In this document: positions 9,727 to 19,937 of the stretch, piece after piece
Layout: every line of letters begins with the position of its first letter
Numbering within the stretch: the stretch's first letter is position 1
Origin: Tritrichomonas musculus
Taxonomy: Eukaryota > Parabasalia > Tritrichomonadida > Tritrichomonadidae
Length of the DNA stretch: 64,000 bases
Reading direction: 5' to 3'
NCBI GenBank assembly: GCA_039105265.1
Contig: JAPFFF010000003.1
Location: 992,001 to 1,056,000, forward strand
Translations under genes and position numbers: made by a program
The notes under the pieces: generated by a model
The model's database searches: none
What the model was told of the DNA's origin: nothing
Seen by the model: the letters and a program-made list of their open reading frames with translations, nothing else

Positions 9727-12700
9727 ATGTCATGTGAAACAAATTTGTACAAACCAGGCTTCCTTAATAATTCACAACCTCAAACTCGGCTAAACAATGC
9801 TAGAGAATATGATCTTAATGAACAATCATTCAATCCGAATTATGAAAATTTATATCGTTATACAATTCAATTATCAGATTTATTAATTTCAATGAATTTA
9901 ACTTCAATTGAAGATATTAAATTAGAATCAGATCAAATAAATAAAAACATTCCAGAAATCAATCGGTTGATTAATATAATAATTCAAAATTTATTAACTC
10001 TAGGTATACCGCCAATTGTCGCCGTTGGATCAAGGCCTACAACAATTGATATATACAGTATTTTATGTTTTGCTTCTTTATTATTGTATAATCATAAATC
10101 CATTAAAAAGAATTTTAACGAACTCCCACCACAATCTAATCTTAATAATAATAATAATAAATTTGAATCTAATACAGACCCTGAAAATAATGATAAAACA
10201 AGAGCATTTGTTCTTGAAAGCGAAATACAATCACTTAAAATCAAATTTCAAGGTTTAAATGAAGAATGCCAAAAAAGAAGATCTAAAATTCGTTCTCTTC
10301 AAGCTGATAACAATAATTTACAGAATAAAAATCAATCACTAGAGAAAGAAATCAATAAACTCAAACTACAGATAGAACAACTTCAGATTGAAAAAGAAGC
10401 TTTTTTAGTAACTCAAAAAATGAACCAATTAGATGCAATTTCCAAGCGAGAAGCTCAAACCAATAATGAAGGCAACAAAGATCCAAATAAAACAAATAAT
10501 TATGATATAAATTCATTAAAATTAGATATTGAAATCAGAACAAAAGAAAATCTAAAATTGAATAGAGCTCTCATTGAAATTTCAAAAGAAATGGAAAAAA
10601 ATTCTCTCAATTTAGAAAACGAGCTTATACAGAAAAATAAGTTTATCTCAATCGTTCAGCAGCAATTAATAGTGTTAGATGAATACGAAAGAATGTATCA
10701 ATCATATCAAACAAAAATCAACAAAGCAGAAGCAACTCTTCAAGCGGCTCAATTAACAATTCAGCATCTTGAAGAAAAACAAAAAGAAACTCAGACAAAC
10801 AATAACAATTCAGATACTTTAGATTCATTAAAGATTTATTTCTCATCGAAAAGCGATTTTAACAAAAATAGCAAGAATAACTTTGATATAATTACAAACA
10901 TTCTAAGTATCCTTCAAAGCAACAACAAACAACAAAACGACAAAACTGATCATAATAGTATATCCGATAATTTTGTTTATTCGAAAGTTATCGAGATATT
11001 TGACTTTCTATTTAGTAAATTAAAAGAATTAAACGACAAAGTTAATTCTTATCACATGTCAACAGATGTTGTTGATCTACGAGAAATGACCCGAATCAAA
11101 AAAGTCAACGAAAGATTTTCCCAATATATTATGAGTATGGTACAATTTTTCGAACATCTTGCCAATAGTTCAGAAATGCAAGGATGGATGATTGAACTTC
11201 CTTGTAATGATGATCTACGTCCTCTTTTACTTTCACAATGTAACAAAGTTGAGAATTTTGTCAGGAAAAATATTCATTGTAAAGACTTCTATGAAATAAA
11301 GAACGAAAACGAAATGAAGAAGCAATTAGGCGATGTAATTACGAATGTCAGCAATGAAAACATCCTTTCCTTACCACTTCTTGTAGAACAATTACTTACA
11401 GAATCTGATGAATCCAATCAAAAAGCAATTCAATCGTTATTTGGCCAAGAAAAAGAATTTTTGATAATTCTTCATCTTTGCGCCTCAGCTAACGATGCAC
11501 TTAGAAGATGTGCCGAACATACAATCGAATCAAACCGTCTTTTATCAGATGAAATTATAACGCTTCGTCGCGAATTACAACTCGCAAGTCAAGATGCCGA
11601 GAGCCGAATTCACGAAGTTACAGAATCACTTGAAACGAAAATTCAAGAAGGAGAAGAATCGCTAAAAAATGCCGAGGATCTTCTTCGAAGTATTCAAGAA
11701 GAGCTAAGAAGATCAGAAGGTGCTGATTTTGATAACAAAAATTTGTCACGCGAACTTTTTGTGAGCAAAAAAATTATTAAAAAATGTCTTGCTATTTTAA
11801 ATGGAGATGAAAGTGCTTTAAACCAATTGGATGAAGAAGAAGATGAAGCAGCTAGTTATTCTTCATCTTTTTATGACTATTCGAAAAGTGAAAAGGATGG
11901 AATGAGCAAAAAAGTAACATCTAAAAATGATGAAGAAGAAAAATTAAAAAATGAAATTGAAACATTGAAAAAACAGGTCCATTTTTATGAACAAAGACAA
12001 TCTTCATCTGACACTCTTGAAAAAAGAAACAAATCACTTGAAGTTGAAAAGAAAAAGTACTCAAGTGAACTGACCAATACAAAACAAAAATTGAAAGAAT
12101 TGAAAAAAGAACTTGAAAATATTTCAAATGAAAATAATGCTTTAAAAAATCAAATCCAAAAATTAAAACAATCTGAAAAAAATTATTTAAAGGATTCAGT
12201 AACGGTTTCTGAATTAACGGAAGAAATTGAAAATTTAAGACAAAAAAATGAAGAATTAAACACTAGTTACGACAAAGAGAAAAAGGTTACAAGAAAAGCA
12301 GTGAAAAATACAATTAAATCTTTAAAAGATGAAATTGCTATTCAACAGAAAAAAAATGAAGATTTGAAAAATCATTTCGAACCTCTTCTTGATGATTTGA
12401 AAATAAAACTCAAAGAGGAACATGAGAATATGACAAAATCAATGGATAAGGAAAGAGAACTGTCATTACAAAATAAACAACTAACATCTGAATTATCAAC
12501 AACTAAAGTTGATCTGAAAATGCTTCAAATGAGAATAACAGCAATTGAAGAAAAGGTACAAAGAGATAAAAAGTTAATAGAAACACAATGCAAAATGAAG
12601 ATATTAAATTATCAGACTAAATGTCAATCTGAGATTGAGACATTAAAATCTAGTTTTGATTGCAAAACCCACAATTTCCAGATTGCAATTGTTCAACATT

Positions 12701-13434
12701 TTAAAGAATTCGTCAACTTTAGGAATAAAATTAATGAGGATTCTGTTTTTGAAGTTCTTGACCATGTATCCTCTGAATTAGAAAGATTGAATCGATTATG
12801 CTCAACTTATGAATTAATAAATAAAGATATGTCAGCAATTAAAGCTCTAATTGGTGGATTTGATTCATCAACCGAACTTAATGATGACATTGAATCAAAT
12901 AATCAACTTTTGATAAAGATCACCGAACTTGTTCAAACTAAAAATCTTTATTCACAACTAAAATCAGATTTTGAAGATCTTCACAAGAAGCTTGAAAGAG
13001 ATCAAAATAATTCAGATAATCCTAATAATGAAAATTTGAATTATTTCAATGATAATTTCGAATCAGTTTCTTCTCATGAATGGGAACAATGGGCAAGAAA
13101 AGTAGCGGCTTTAGCATCCGACAATTTCTTATTACTTAGATCAGCAAGAGAACTTCAGAGTTCCATTGAAGAAGCTCTTCTCGGATCGATCAATCAGAGA
13201 ATGATGACAAAAAGACTGGAAATTCTACGAATTGAAAAAAGGATATTGTGTAGTGGCTTATTAAATAACAGCCAAAATGAGGATAAATATATAACAATAA
13301 ACACTTTGATCATTATCATATCTGCAGTTCGAAAATTGCAAAAAGTTTCTGGCCATCTCCCATATAACATTCCTCAACCAATTCGAGCACTTGAAATAAT
13401 GAAAAAGAAAAATGCAGGCAAGAAAAATATGTAA
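9727..13434 (+). CDS. Large coiled-coil protein, function unknown
   Basis: An ATG-started frame of 1235 residues that I cannot assign to a named family. Residues 1-130 look folded and helical. Asn-rich linkers follow around 140-150, then long heptad-type coiled coils rich in Glu, Lys, Gln and Leu at roughly 160-370 and 610-1010, broken by a less charged helical part at about 400-600. The C-terminal 200 residues look helical and end basic (KKKNAGKKNM). There is no membrane segment or signal peptide. Proteins of this type in protists are commonly cytoskeletal, basal-body or Golgi tethers, but nothing here decides between them. It is transcribed away from the Tra1-like gene. Many such proteins carry automatic labels from generic coiled-coil similarity, which would not be informative. 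Confidence 0.8.
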   Translation: MSCETNLYKPGFLNNSQPQTRLNNAREYDLNEQSFNPNYENLYRYTIQLSDLLISMNLTSIEDIKLESDQINKNIPEINRLINIIIQNLLTLGIPPIVAVGSRPTTIDIYSILCFASLLLYNHKSIKKNFNELPPQSNLNNNNNKFESNTDPENNDKTRAFVLESEIQSLKIKFQGLNEECQKRRSKIRSLQADNNNLQNKNQSLEKEINKLKLQIEQLQIEKEAFLVTQKMNQLDAISKREAQTNNEGNKDPNKTNNYDINSLKLDIEIRTKENLKLNRALIEISKEMEKNSLNLENELIQKNKFISIVQQQLIVLDEYERMYQSYQTKINKAEATLQAAQLTIQHLEEKQKETQTNNNNSDTLDSLKIYFSSKSDFNKNSKNNFDIITNILSILQSNNKQQNDKTDHNSISDNFVYSKVIEIFDFLFSKLKELNDKVNSYHMSTDVVDLREMTRIKKVNERFSQYIMSMVQFFEHLANSSEMQGWMIELPCNDDLRPLLLSQCNKVENFVRKNIHCKDFYEIKNENEMKKQLGDVITNVSNENILSLPLLVEQLLTESDESNQKAIQSLFGQEKEFLIILHLCASANDALRRCAEHTIESNRLLSDEIITLRRELQLASQDAESRIHEVTESLETKIQEGEESLKNAEDLLRSIQEELRRSEGADFDNKNLSRELFVSKKIIKKCLAILNGDESALNQLDEEEDEAASYSSSFYDYSKSEKDGMSKKVTSKNDEEEKLKNEIETLKKQVHFYEQRQSSSDTLEKRNKSLEVEKKKYSSELTNTKQKLKELKKELENISNENNALKNQIQKLKQSEKNYLKDSVTVSELTEEIENLRQKNEELNTSYDKEKKVTRKAVKNTIKSLKDEIAIQQKKNEDLKNHFEPLLDDLKIKLKEEHENMTKSMDKERELSLQNKQLTSELSTTKVDLKMLQMRITAIEEKVQRDKKLIETQCKMKILNYQTKCQSEIETLKSSFDCKTHNFQIAIVQHFKEFVNFRNKINEDSVFEVLDHVSSELERLNRLCSTYELINKDMSAIKALIGGFDSSTELNDDIESNNQLLIKITELVQTKNLYSQLKSDFEDLHKKLERDQNNSDNPNNENLNYFNDNFESVSSHEWEQWARKVAALASDNFLLLRSARELQSSIEEALLGSINQRMMTKRLEILRIEKRILCSGLLNNSQNEDKYITINTLIIIISAVRKLQKVSGHLPYNIPQPIRALEIMKKKNAGKKNM

Positions 13435-13974
13435 GAAAAAAGAATTGAATTTATTTTATATTTATATTTGTATTTGTTATTTAAATATATTTCGTGTTTG
13501 AATTCTTTTATTTTTTTTTTTTTTTTTATATTAGATTTCTTGATTGATTATTAACATTGCTTGATAATTTCATACTTAAGATCACAACAGTCATTTATTC
13601 CAATACCGAAATAAGAATCAATCTTTTTTATCATTAAATATCATTTGATTATAGATTTTAAAATAATCAGGAGAATCTCTTAATAAGATGCAAATATTAA
13701 TATTTATTATATAAAAATTTATTAAGAAGCATGAGTGAGTGGCGTAAAGAAGATTGAATATAGCTTCAGAAAAAAGAAAAATTTTCAATACATTCAATTT
13801 TTTTAATAATAATAAATAGCTTTTTTTTTGCAAAAATCATAACCACAAAGTTAATATATTTGAATAATAATAAATATTAATATATATCTCTTAATAATTT
13901 ATAATTTAAATTCTTTTATAATAACTATATATTGAGAAATTTAAACATTAATTAGACTTACATTTCATACCTAA
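13435..13974. other. Intergenic spacer, no gene seen
   Basis: AT-rich spacer with a T run of about 20 near 13510. It holds a short minus-strand open frame of 71 codons (13618-13833) that is low-complexity and hydrophobic with no supporting features, so I do not call it a gene. Confidence 0.5.
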
Positions 13975-15280
13975 ATGTTACGCTCATTAGAAGGGATCGA
14001 AAAGAGGTTTGCCAACCCTTTTTACTCATCTTTCATTCAATTTTCAATGAAACTTGAAAACCATGCAGCAGTTGAAAAAATTGTTAACAATTTCAATAAA
14101 ATATTTCTAGGCCTTAGCCTAAAAGTCGTTGATGAACATTTTGCTAGAGCATCACAAAATACAATTATCAACAATGTTCTTGAATTACCAGCGTGAATAC
14201 AAGATTGTAAGACAGCTTCGAATTGATGGATACTCAATTCAAATTACAAGTAGATAAACGTTTAACAACAATTGCATCAAATGACAGAATTATTGCCATT
14301 AATTCAAACCATGATGTTTCAGATAGTGGATTTATTCTTAGCGCAGTTGAACATTGCTTTGATGATGATATACTTAAAGCTTTTAATTCAGATCCGAATC
14401 TCTCATCTAATGAAAAACTAGCTCCAATTCGAGAATCTATCGCATTTAAGAAAGAAATCGAAAGAGCTGAAAGAAATAAACCAGCTCTTCATTCATATTC
14501 TGAATGCACATCATTTCCATATGATGTAAATGACCCACATTTTGTAAAAAAAGATCAGGTACAATTGCACTTTGATGACGGATTTCCAGTTGAAACGTTA
14601 ACCTGCTATGACAAAAAGTTAAAGAGACCTAAGCAGATGAACTTTTATGGACTGCAATTACAAAGAATCAAAACGCAATGGCCATGAATAAAGAAGGCAG
14701 TTCATATAAAAAGCAACCACTTGCACTTCCAATAATAGTCGATACACACAAATTTGCTGATGATCAATCAAATTTTTTTTGGAGATATACTAAATGTGTT
14801 TCAGCTGCAAATTTATTAGTCAACCCAACAGATAATATGACAATTACCGACATATTTAACTCATTTAGAAAAGATCTTAACCTACATATCAAAGATGGCT
14901 TCTTTTATTGGATAAACAATGGCAATTTCTTAGGAAAACCAGGTCGTGCATATGGAATGAATTCTTCAATTGGTGCAGTAAAACTAAGTCCACCGATTCT
15001 TGATTTTTTTATCCAATCCAAATTTTTAACAAAAGATTTGGAATTAAATGCTCAAAATGGCACTGGTTTAAGCATATTTTCTTTCTCAAAAGTAACACCA
15101 GATTCAAACACATTCTGCCCTACTGTTTACTTTGACAATTCCAATATGCTCATGAAGGAAACAATGGTTTTACGAGAATCATTTAAATACTTTATTACAA
15201 AAATACCAGTCGATTATAAATATAATGAAGATCTTAAAGAACTTCAAAACTTCCAAAAGAAGCTTCTTGATGAATATTAA
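13975..15280 (+). pseudogene. Decayed gene of unknown family, three open segments in three frames
   Basis: Three consecutive plus-strand open segments, 13975-14196, 14226-14687 and 14678-15280, lie in three different frames. All have ordinary protein-like composition, and together they would correspond to a protein of a little over 400 residues. The last segment looks globular (aromatic-rich, for example FFYWINNGNF near the middle). I do not recognise the family. At least two frame changes are needed to read it through, and stops separate the first two segments, so it is probably a relic of a host multigene family member. Alternatives are three tiny genes (unlikely, as they are tightly abutted and same-strand) or sequencing indels in a live gene. 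It sits between an unknown coiled-coil gene and an LRR gene with no shared regulation visible. Confidence 0.5.
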
Positions 15281-15320
15281 TAAATATATATTTATATACC
15301 ATTTTTTAATTATATTTATG

Positions 15321-15328
<8 letters not shown>

Positions 15329-15350
<22 letters not shown>
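15329..15350. repeat. (TA)n microsatellite
   Basis: A run of about ten TA dinucleotides just downstream of the decayed gene, in the spacer before the LRR gene. Confidence 0.8.
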
Positions 15351-15351
<1 letters not shown>

Positions 15352-15504
15352 CACCGTTTTTTGTTTTATTTAGCTTTTAATATCATATCAGCTAAGGATA
15401 AATGAGAAATAAAATTATTTTATTTGAATCACATTTCATTTCACATATCACATTCAATTTAAATTGAATAATATTTATGAAAAAGTGGGAAGATTAAAAT
15501 TTTG

Positions 15505-16293
15505 ATGTGCGCTGCTGTTGATCCCTATTCAATAAATGGCGCAATAATTACTGCAAAATCTAAAAAGAAGAATTTATATGTGCTGAACAATCTAATAAAT
15601 CGAAGTGGATTATTAAATATCACTGATTCAATTCATAAAATCGCTGGAAGGATTCGAATATGCTTTAAAGATGCAAACATAATAGCTGAAGCTGTTGATC
15701 AACTCATTAAATTATTTTCTGAGCCTTTAGATTTTGATGCTTTAATTTTCATTAATGTTCAGATTCAAAATTTTCCAAATTTTTGCGAAGCAATAAGCCA
15801 TTGCACCTCTCTTTCAATTTTATCTTTTACATCATGCAGTTTAACAGACGATAAAATTGAGCTGCTTATTCCATCTCTTCGGAATTTGAAACACTTACAA
15901 ACTTTTGACATTTCTCATGACAACGTTGGGCCTGTTATGTTTAACAATCTTTGTCATGCTTTATGCATGAACCATGAGCTAGAATCTTTTCATTGGAAAG
16001 ATAATCAATTAGGTGACCCAAGCTCATTTGTTGATCTTGTAAAATCTGTTCCAAATTTATCACAAGTTGATTTTAGGGGAATTATTCTATCAGAATCATG
16101 GATAAAAGCATTATGCCAGTTATTAGATGAAAGTTGGCAACTTACTAGCATTAAAATAACAGACAATAATGATATTCTTCGGAAAAAGATTGAAAAAAAT
16201 GAGATGAGAAGGGAGTTACTCAGAAGGGGACCTGCTGCTAGGATGATAAGGTATGCAATTCCAGATTCAAATGATTTGTTTGATGAATTTTAA
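15505..16293 (+). CDS. Leucine-rich-repeat protein (ribonuclease-inhibitor type)
   Basis: ATG at 15505 gives 262 residues; a TTG just upstream is not taken as the start. The middle holds four to five irregular leucine-rich repeats of the long RI-like type, with units such as LSILSFTSCSLTDDKIELLI, LQTFDISHDNVG and LSQVDFRGIILSES at about residues 90-220. The C-terminal tail is charged (EKNEMRRELLRR) and not repetitive. No signal peptide or membrane anchor is seen, so an intracellular binding or scaffold role is the likeliest; the partner is unknown. Parabasalids have large families of intracellular LRR proteins. The stop overlaps a TAAA, the context used as a poly(A) signal in trichomonads. 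Confidence 0.75.
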   Translation: MCAAVDPYSINGAIITAKSKKKNLYVLNNLINRSGLLNITDSIHKIAGRIRICFKDANIIAEAVDQLIKLFSEPLDFDALIFINVQIQNFPNFCEAISHCTSLSILSFTSCSLTDDKIELLIPSLRNLKHLQTFDISHDNVGPVMFNNLCHALCMNHELESFHWKDNQLGDPSSFVDLVKSVPNLSQVDFRGIILSESWIKALCQLLDESWQLTSIKITDNNDILRKKIEKNEMRRELLRRGPAARMIRYAIPDSNDLFDEF

Positions 16294-17004
16294 ATTTGTT
16301 TTATTTGTAATAAAGTTTGATTGTTTTTATGCAATAATTATGAAAATATCTTTTTATTTTCTTTGCTATTTTGAATTTAATTATTATTGGGAAGCCAACC
16401 AATAAACAAATATTTAAAACAAGAGCATAAGTATTCTTATTAAAATCCAAAAAATTCAAGATTTGAAACAATCAACATGATAAATCATTATAAAATTAAT
16501 GAAATTTCATTGATACAACCACAAGTTTAACATATCAAATAAATCATTTTTGTTATTAAAAAAGAAATATATGATTAAAGATAGTTAAAATTTCATATAT
16601 ATGGTTGAAACAAAAAAGACAGCTTCAACCATTTATAGATTAAAACCGATCGATTAAACTTTTTTAAAACAATAGAATTGGTTTATTTAAATTCATTTTT
16701 TGTTTGAATTATATTCGTTGCTAATTTCGGTTAGGATTACAGTCAAATATTGAATAAGTTTGATTCAACAAACAATTGAATTTGCATCCATATCCTTAAG
16801 AAATTTGAATGATATAAAAAATATCTTTAACAAATTTCAGAAATAAAAAAATTTAGTTTTTATCAGAATTTTTTCTTCACGTTAGCCATATTGCATTCAT
16901 CAAAAAACATGCAAATTATATCCTAAATAAAAGAAAATTTTCATTTGATAAAAATATTTTTCAAAACTTTTGAATTCGCGATTAAAAAATTTTTAAAATC
17001 TCAA
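16294..17004. other. Intergenic spacer with candidate promoter of the kinase gene
   Basis: AT-rich spacer. A TCATTT initiator-like sequence lies at 16941-16946, about 60 bases before the kinase ATG. No RNA gene, repeat family or further reading frame was recognised. Confidence 0.45.
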
Positions 17005-18396
17005 ATGATTGAAAATAATCAGCCTCTTTCTTTCATTACTGGTTGGCTAGATTTTTACAGTTCCTTAGAGAAGGTCGTACGCAAACTCTTTTGTATGGTT
17101 AACAGTGAAATATTAACAATATCGTTAAATGAAACTCAAGATAATATTATTTTACAAATTTCAACTAATGACATAATATCAGTCCAGTTAGATGACTTTG
17201 ATGAAAGTGCCGTTGATAATAATCATTTCGTTTACTACTTTACTATTTTTCTTGCAAAAGAATCCTACAAATTTGGATGTGAATCGTTAACTCAGGCGAA
17301 GAAATGGATTGTTGTTTTGACTTCCCACAAAGAGAAAAATATGAAATTAAAGATGCCCAAGTTGAGCGATTTTACCATTATTTCGAAAATTGGATGTGGC
17401 CACTCTGGTGAAGTTCTTCTCGCCAAACACATTAAAACAAACCAGTATTATGCATTGAAATCAATACCAAAAGAAAATATATACAAATCAAAAGTTGCTC
17501 GAGCAATTTCAGAAAGGAACATCTTAATGGAAGCTTCTCATCCATTTATTACTCGACTTATTTCGACTTTTCAAACCGATGAAAGGCTCTTTCTTGTTCT
17601 TGAATTCATACAAGGTGGCGATTTACTATTTCATATAAATCAAGGATTACGTCTTAGTCCAGAAACAATTAGACTCTATCTCGCTGAAATTGCAACAGCT
17701 CTTTCTTACCTTCATCATCTTGGTGTTGTTTTCCGTGACTTGAAACCAAGCAACATTTTAATTGGAAAAGATGGCCATTTGAAATTGACTGATTTTGGGC
17801 TCTCCAGATATTTAATAGATGATAGTGTTACTAAGTCTTTTTGTGGAACAAGTGAGTATATAGCACCTGAAATGATTAAAAACCAAGGCTATGGCTTTGC
17901 CGTAGATTGGTGGGCATTTGGCGTTTTAACATATTTATTATTCGAAGGCATTCTTCCTTTTCGTAGTTTGAATTTAAGTAGACTATATAATCAGATAACA
18001 TCGTCACCATTAAAATTTATGAAAAAACTCCCAGATGATACAACAGACTTTATTCAGAAGCTCTTAATTAAAGATCCTGAATGTCGCCTTGGTTGTGGAA
18101 AGCAAGGCGACAGCGAAATATTTGATCATCCTTTTTTCAAAGGCATCATATGGAAAGATGTCTATTATAAAAAGTATGATCCTGATTTTAAACCATATTC
18201 TGGAGATTACAATGAAATGAATTATAATTTTGACAAAAGTGTTACGTCTCAGTGTCCTGATTCATGTAAAATAAAAGATGTTAAATGTGAATGCATTTAC
18301 CAGATTCAAGGATTCTCATTTACAGACTTTAACGAGATTTCATCATATGTATCAAATGAAAACTGCGAACCTAACGCTACTTTAATACATTCATAG
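17005..18396 (+). CDS. PH-domain AGC-family serine/threonine protein kinase (Akt-like architecture)
   Basis: The first ATG in frame is at 17005 (463 residues); the frame is open further upstream only from a TTG. Residues about 8-115 resemble a PH domain, suggesting phosphoinositide-dependent membrane recruitment. The kinase domain follows, about 124-380: glycine loop IGCGHSGEV, ATP-binding Lys152 (YALKS), catalytic Asp245 in FRDLKPSN, DFG at 263-265 and the APE-type end SEYIAPE. The activation loop TKSFCGTSEY is of AGC type, but its PDK1-site position is Ser278 rather than the usual Thr. An AGC C-tail is present (YDPDFKPY), with a hydrophobic-motif-like GFSF near the C-terminus. All catalytic residues are in place, so activity is expected. 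PH plus AGC kinase is the Akt/PKB layout and is a common kinase class in trichomonads. Confidence 0.92.
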   Translation: MIENNQPLSFITGWLDFYSSLEKVVRKLFCMVNSEILTISLNETQDNIILQISTNDIISVQLDDFDESAVDNNHFVYYFTIFLAKESYKFGCESLTQAKKWIVVLTSHKEKNMKLKMPKLSDFTIISKIGCGHSGEVLLAKHIKTNQYYALKSIPKENIYKSKVARAISERNILMEASHPFITRLISTFQTDERLFLVLEFIQGGDLLFHINQGLRLSPETIRLYLAEIATALSYLHHLGVVFRDLKPSNILIGKDGHLKLTDFGLSRYLIDDSVTKSFCGTSEYIAPEMIKNQGYGFAVDWWAFGVLTYLLFEGILPFRSLNLSRLYNQITSSPLKFMKKLPDDTTDFIQKLLIKDPECRLGCGKQGDSEIFDHPFFKGIIWKDVYYKKYDPDFKPYSGDYNEMNYNFDKSVTSQCPDSCKIKDVKCECIYQIQGFSFTDFNEISSYVSNENCEPNATLIHS

Positions 18397-18510
18397 TACA
18401 AATAATTATTTTAGATCAATAAATGTTATTAATCCATATATTAGCCAAATTTGATATTTTTTTACAAACGGTTTTTGTAGTTAACAAGATTTTAATAAGT
18501 TGTATTTTGG

Positions 18511-19344
18511 ATGGTATATTTCGCTCCAATTACAATTAAACTTTTTCTCCAAAAAATGATATTCTTATTTGTTTTCATTTTCGTTGAATATTATACTAAT
18601 TCTTTTTTTTTGGTTCCATATTTCAAAAATAAAAATGGTAATTTGATTTTTGGGAAAATTTTTGTTGTTTATTGGATATTTATTTCTATAACTTGGCTTA
18701 AATCATATGTTCATGTTAGTTGGCTTGACGCAGGATCAATTGTAAATGAAATAGACAGATTATCTAAAATATCACCAACAGAAGTTGAAAATCAAATTAA
18801 ATCAATAGGAAAATGTCAAAAATGTGGTTCAGCAAAACCATTCAGAGCTCATCATTGTTCCAAATGCAAAAAATGTTACTTTCGGTTTGATCATCATTGT
18901 GATCTCGTGGGAAATTGTGTTGCATATAGGAATGCGCAACCGTTTGTACTATATTTAATTTATGGATGCTTTATTTTGTTTTCTTCGTCTTTTATTTCGT
19001 TTGCACCATCATTTTTTCATTCACCAATTAATCAATCGTTATCTCAATCATATGGTGTCTTAATTGGCCTTTTTGCTTTAGTTATATCATTCTTTGCATA
19101 CTTCACTTTGACAGGATTATTAAGCGATCAAACTACTTTAGAACGTTTATATAAAATGAAAACTGGACAACCTGTTCAAGTTGAAAGCATGGAACCTTAT
19201 TGGGGAGACAGCTTTTTCTTATATATTTTGCCTCATTCTCCTGACACATATTTTTATAAAGAAGTAACAATTCAAGAGCGACTTTATGCACTTCAGAAAT
19301 TTGATAATCATTTGATAGCGGAAGAATTTGAAGATACAGCTTAA
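18511..19344 (+). CDS. DHHC-type palmitoyltransferase (zinc-finger membrane protein)
   Basis: The 277-residue protein starts at ATG 18511, 114 bases after the kinase gene. Two hydrophobic segments (about 9-30 and 45-65) precede a cysteine-rich domain at about 95-145 with CQKCGSAKPFRAHHC, CSKC and the catalytic DHHC at 127-130, followed by the conserved CxxxxN. Two further hydrophobic segments lie at about 148-170 and 185-210. This is the classic four-helix DHHC enzyme, which autoacylates on the DHHC cysteine and transfers palmitate to protein cysteines on the cytosolic face of Golgi, ER or plasma membrane. Substrates are unknown. All zinc ligands and the catalytic Cys are visible, so an active enzyme is likely. 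The stop lies in a TAAA context. Confidence 0.93.
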   Translation: MVYFAPITIKLFLQKMIFLFVFIFVEYYTNSFFLVPYFKNKNGNLIFGKIFVVYWIFISITWLKSYVHVSWLDAGSIVNEIDRLSKISPTEVENQIKSIGKCQKCGSAKPFRAHHCSKCKKCYFRFDHHCDLVGNCVAYRNAQPFVLYLIYGCFILFSSSFISFAPSFFHSPINQSLSQSYGVLIGLFALVISFFAYFTLTGLLSDQTTLERLYKMKTGQPVQVESMEPYWGDSFFLYILPHSPDTYFYKEVTIQERLYALQKFDNHLIAEEFEDTA

Positions 19345-19937
19345 AATTTTCGATATAGATAGAATATTTTTGTGATTGTTATATAAATTTGTATAATATT
19401 TCCAATTTCTTATTTTCTAGTTATAAAATATAAATTTGTTAAATTTTTAAAATTCATTTAAATATAATACGACGATTATGTATTGCAACATTTATTATAT
19501 AAATTTATAATAATATGAGTTTGAAAATCATTAACATAAATAATATGTTGATTATATTATTCTTTAAAAAATAAATTATAACTGGGCAAGCATTTGAAGT
19601 AATTTAAGGAATGATAAAAGGGTTCGACTCTCTCAAATTTTTTTTGATTGAAAAATAATAATATCTTAAAAATTAAATATTCTTTCTATTTAATAAATTC
19701 TTAAATCAATATCTGATAAAATCTTTATTCATTTAATATATCTTAAAAAACAAAAAATTTGTTATTTATTCCATAAATCATTAAAATAAGTGTTTTTATT
19801 GTGATATTTGAGGCTTTTTCTTAAATAATTTATTATTTACATTATTTATATATAACTTGAAATATAATAATAATTTATAACAAGTTATATTATTGATATT
19901 CAAGAAATTATTGTTTTTTATAAATAAAAATTTTGAA
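19345..19937. other. AT-rich spacer bordering the Polinton region
   Basis: No gene seen. AAAAGGGTTCGAC near 19616, followed by a T run, recalls a tRNA T-arm but has no matching acceptor or anticodon arm. A short inverted match (GTCGAACCCTTTT) occurs near 33235 on the other side of the mobile region. No clear terminal inverted repeat of the Polinton was found here. Confidence 0.4.

Noticed and set aside
13618-13833. 71-codon minus-strand open frame
   Set aside because: Low-complexity, hydrophobic, in an AT-rich spacer; no initiator or homology clue.
19605-19645. GGGTTCGACTC followed by a T run, like the 3' end of a tRNA gene
   Set aside because: No acceptor, D-arm or anticodon stem can be paired upstream.
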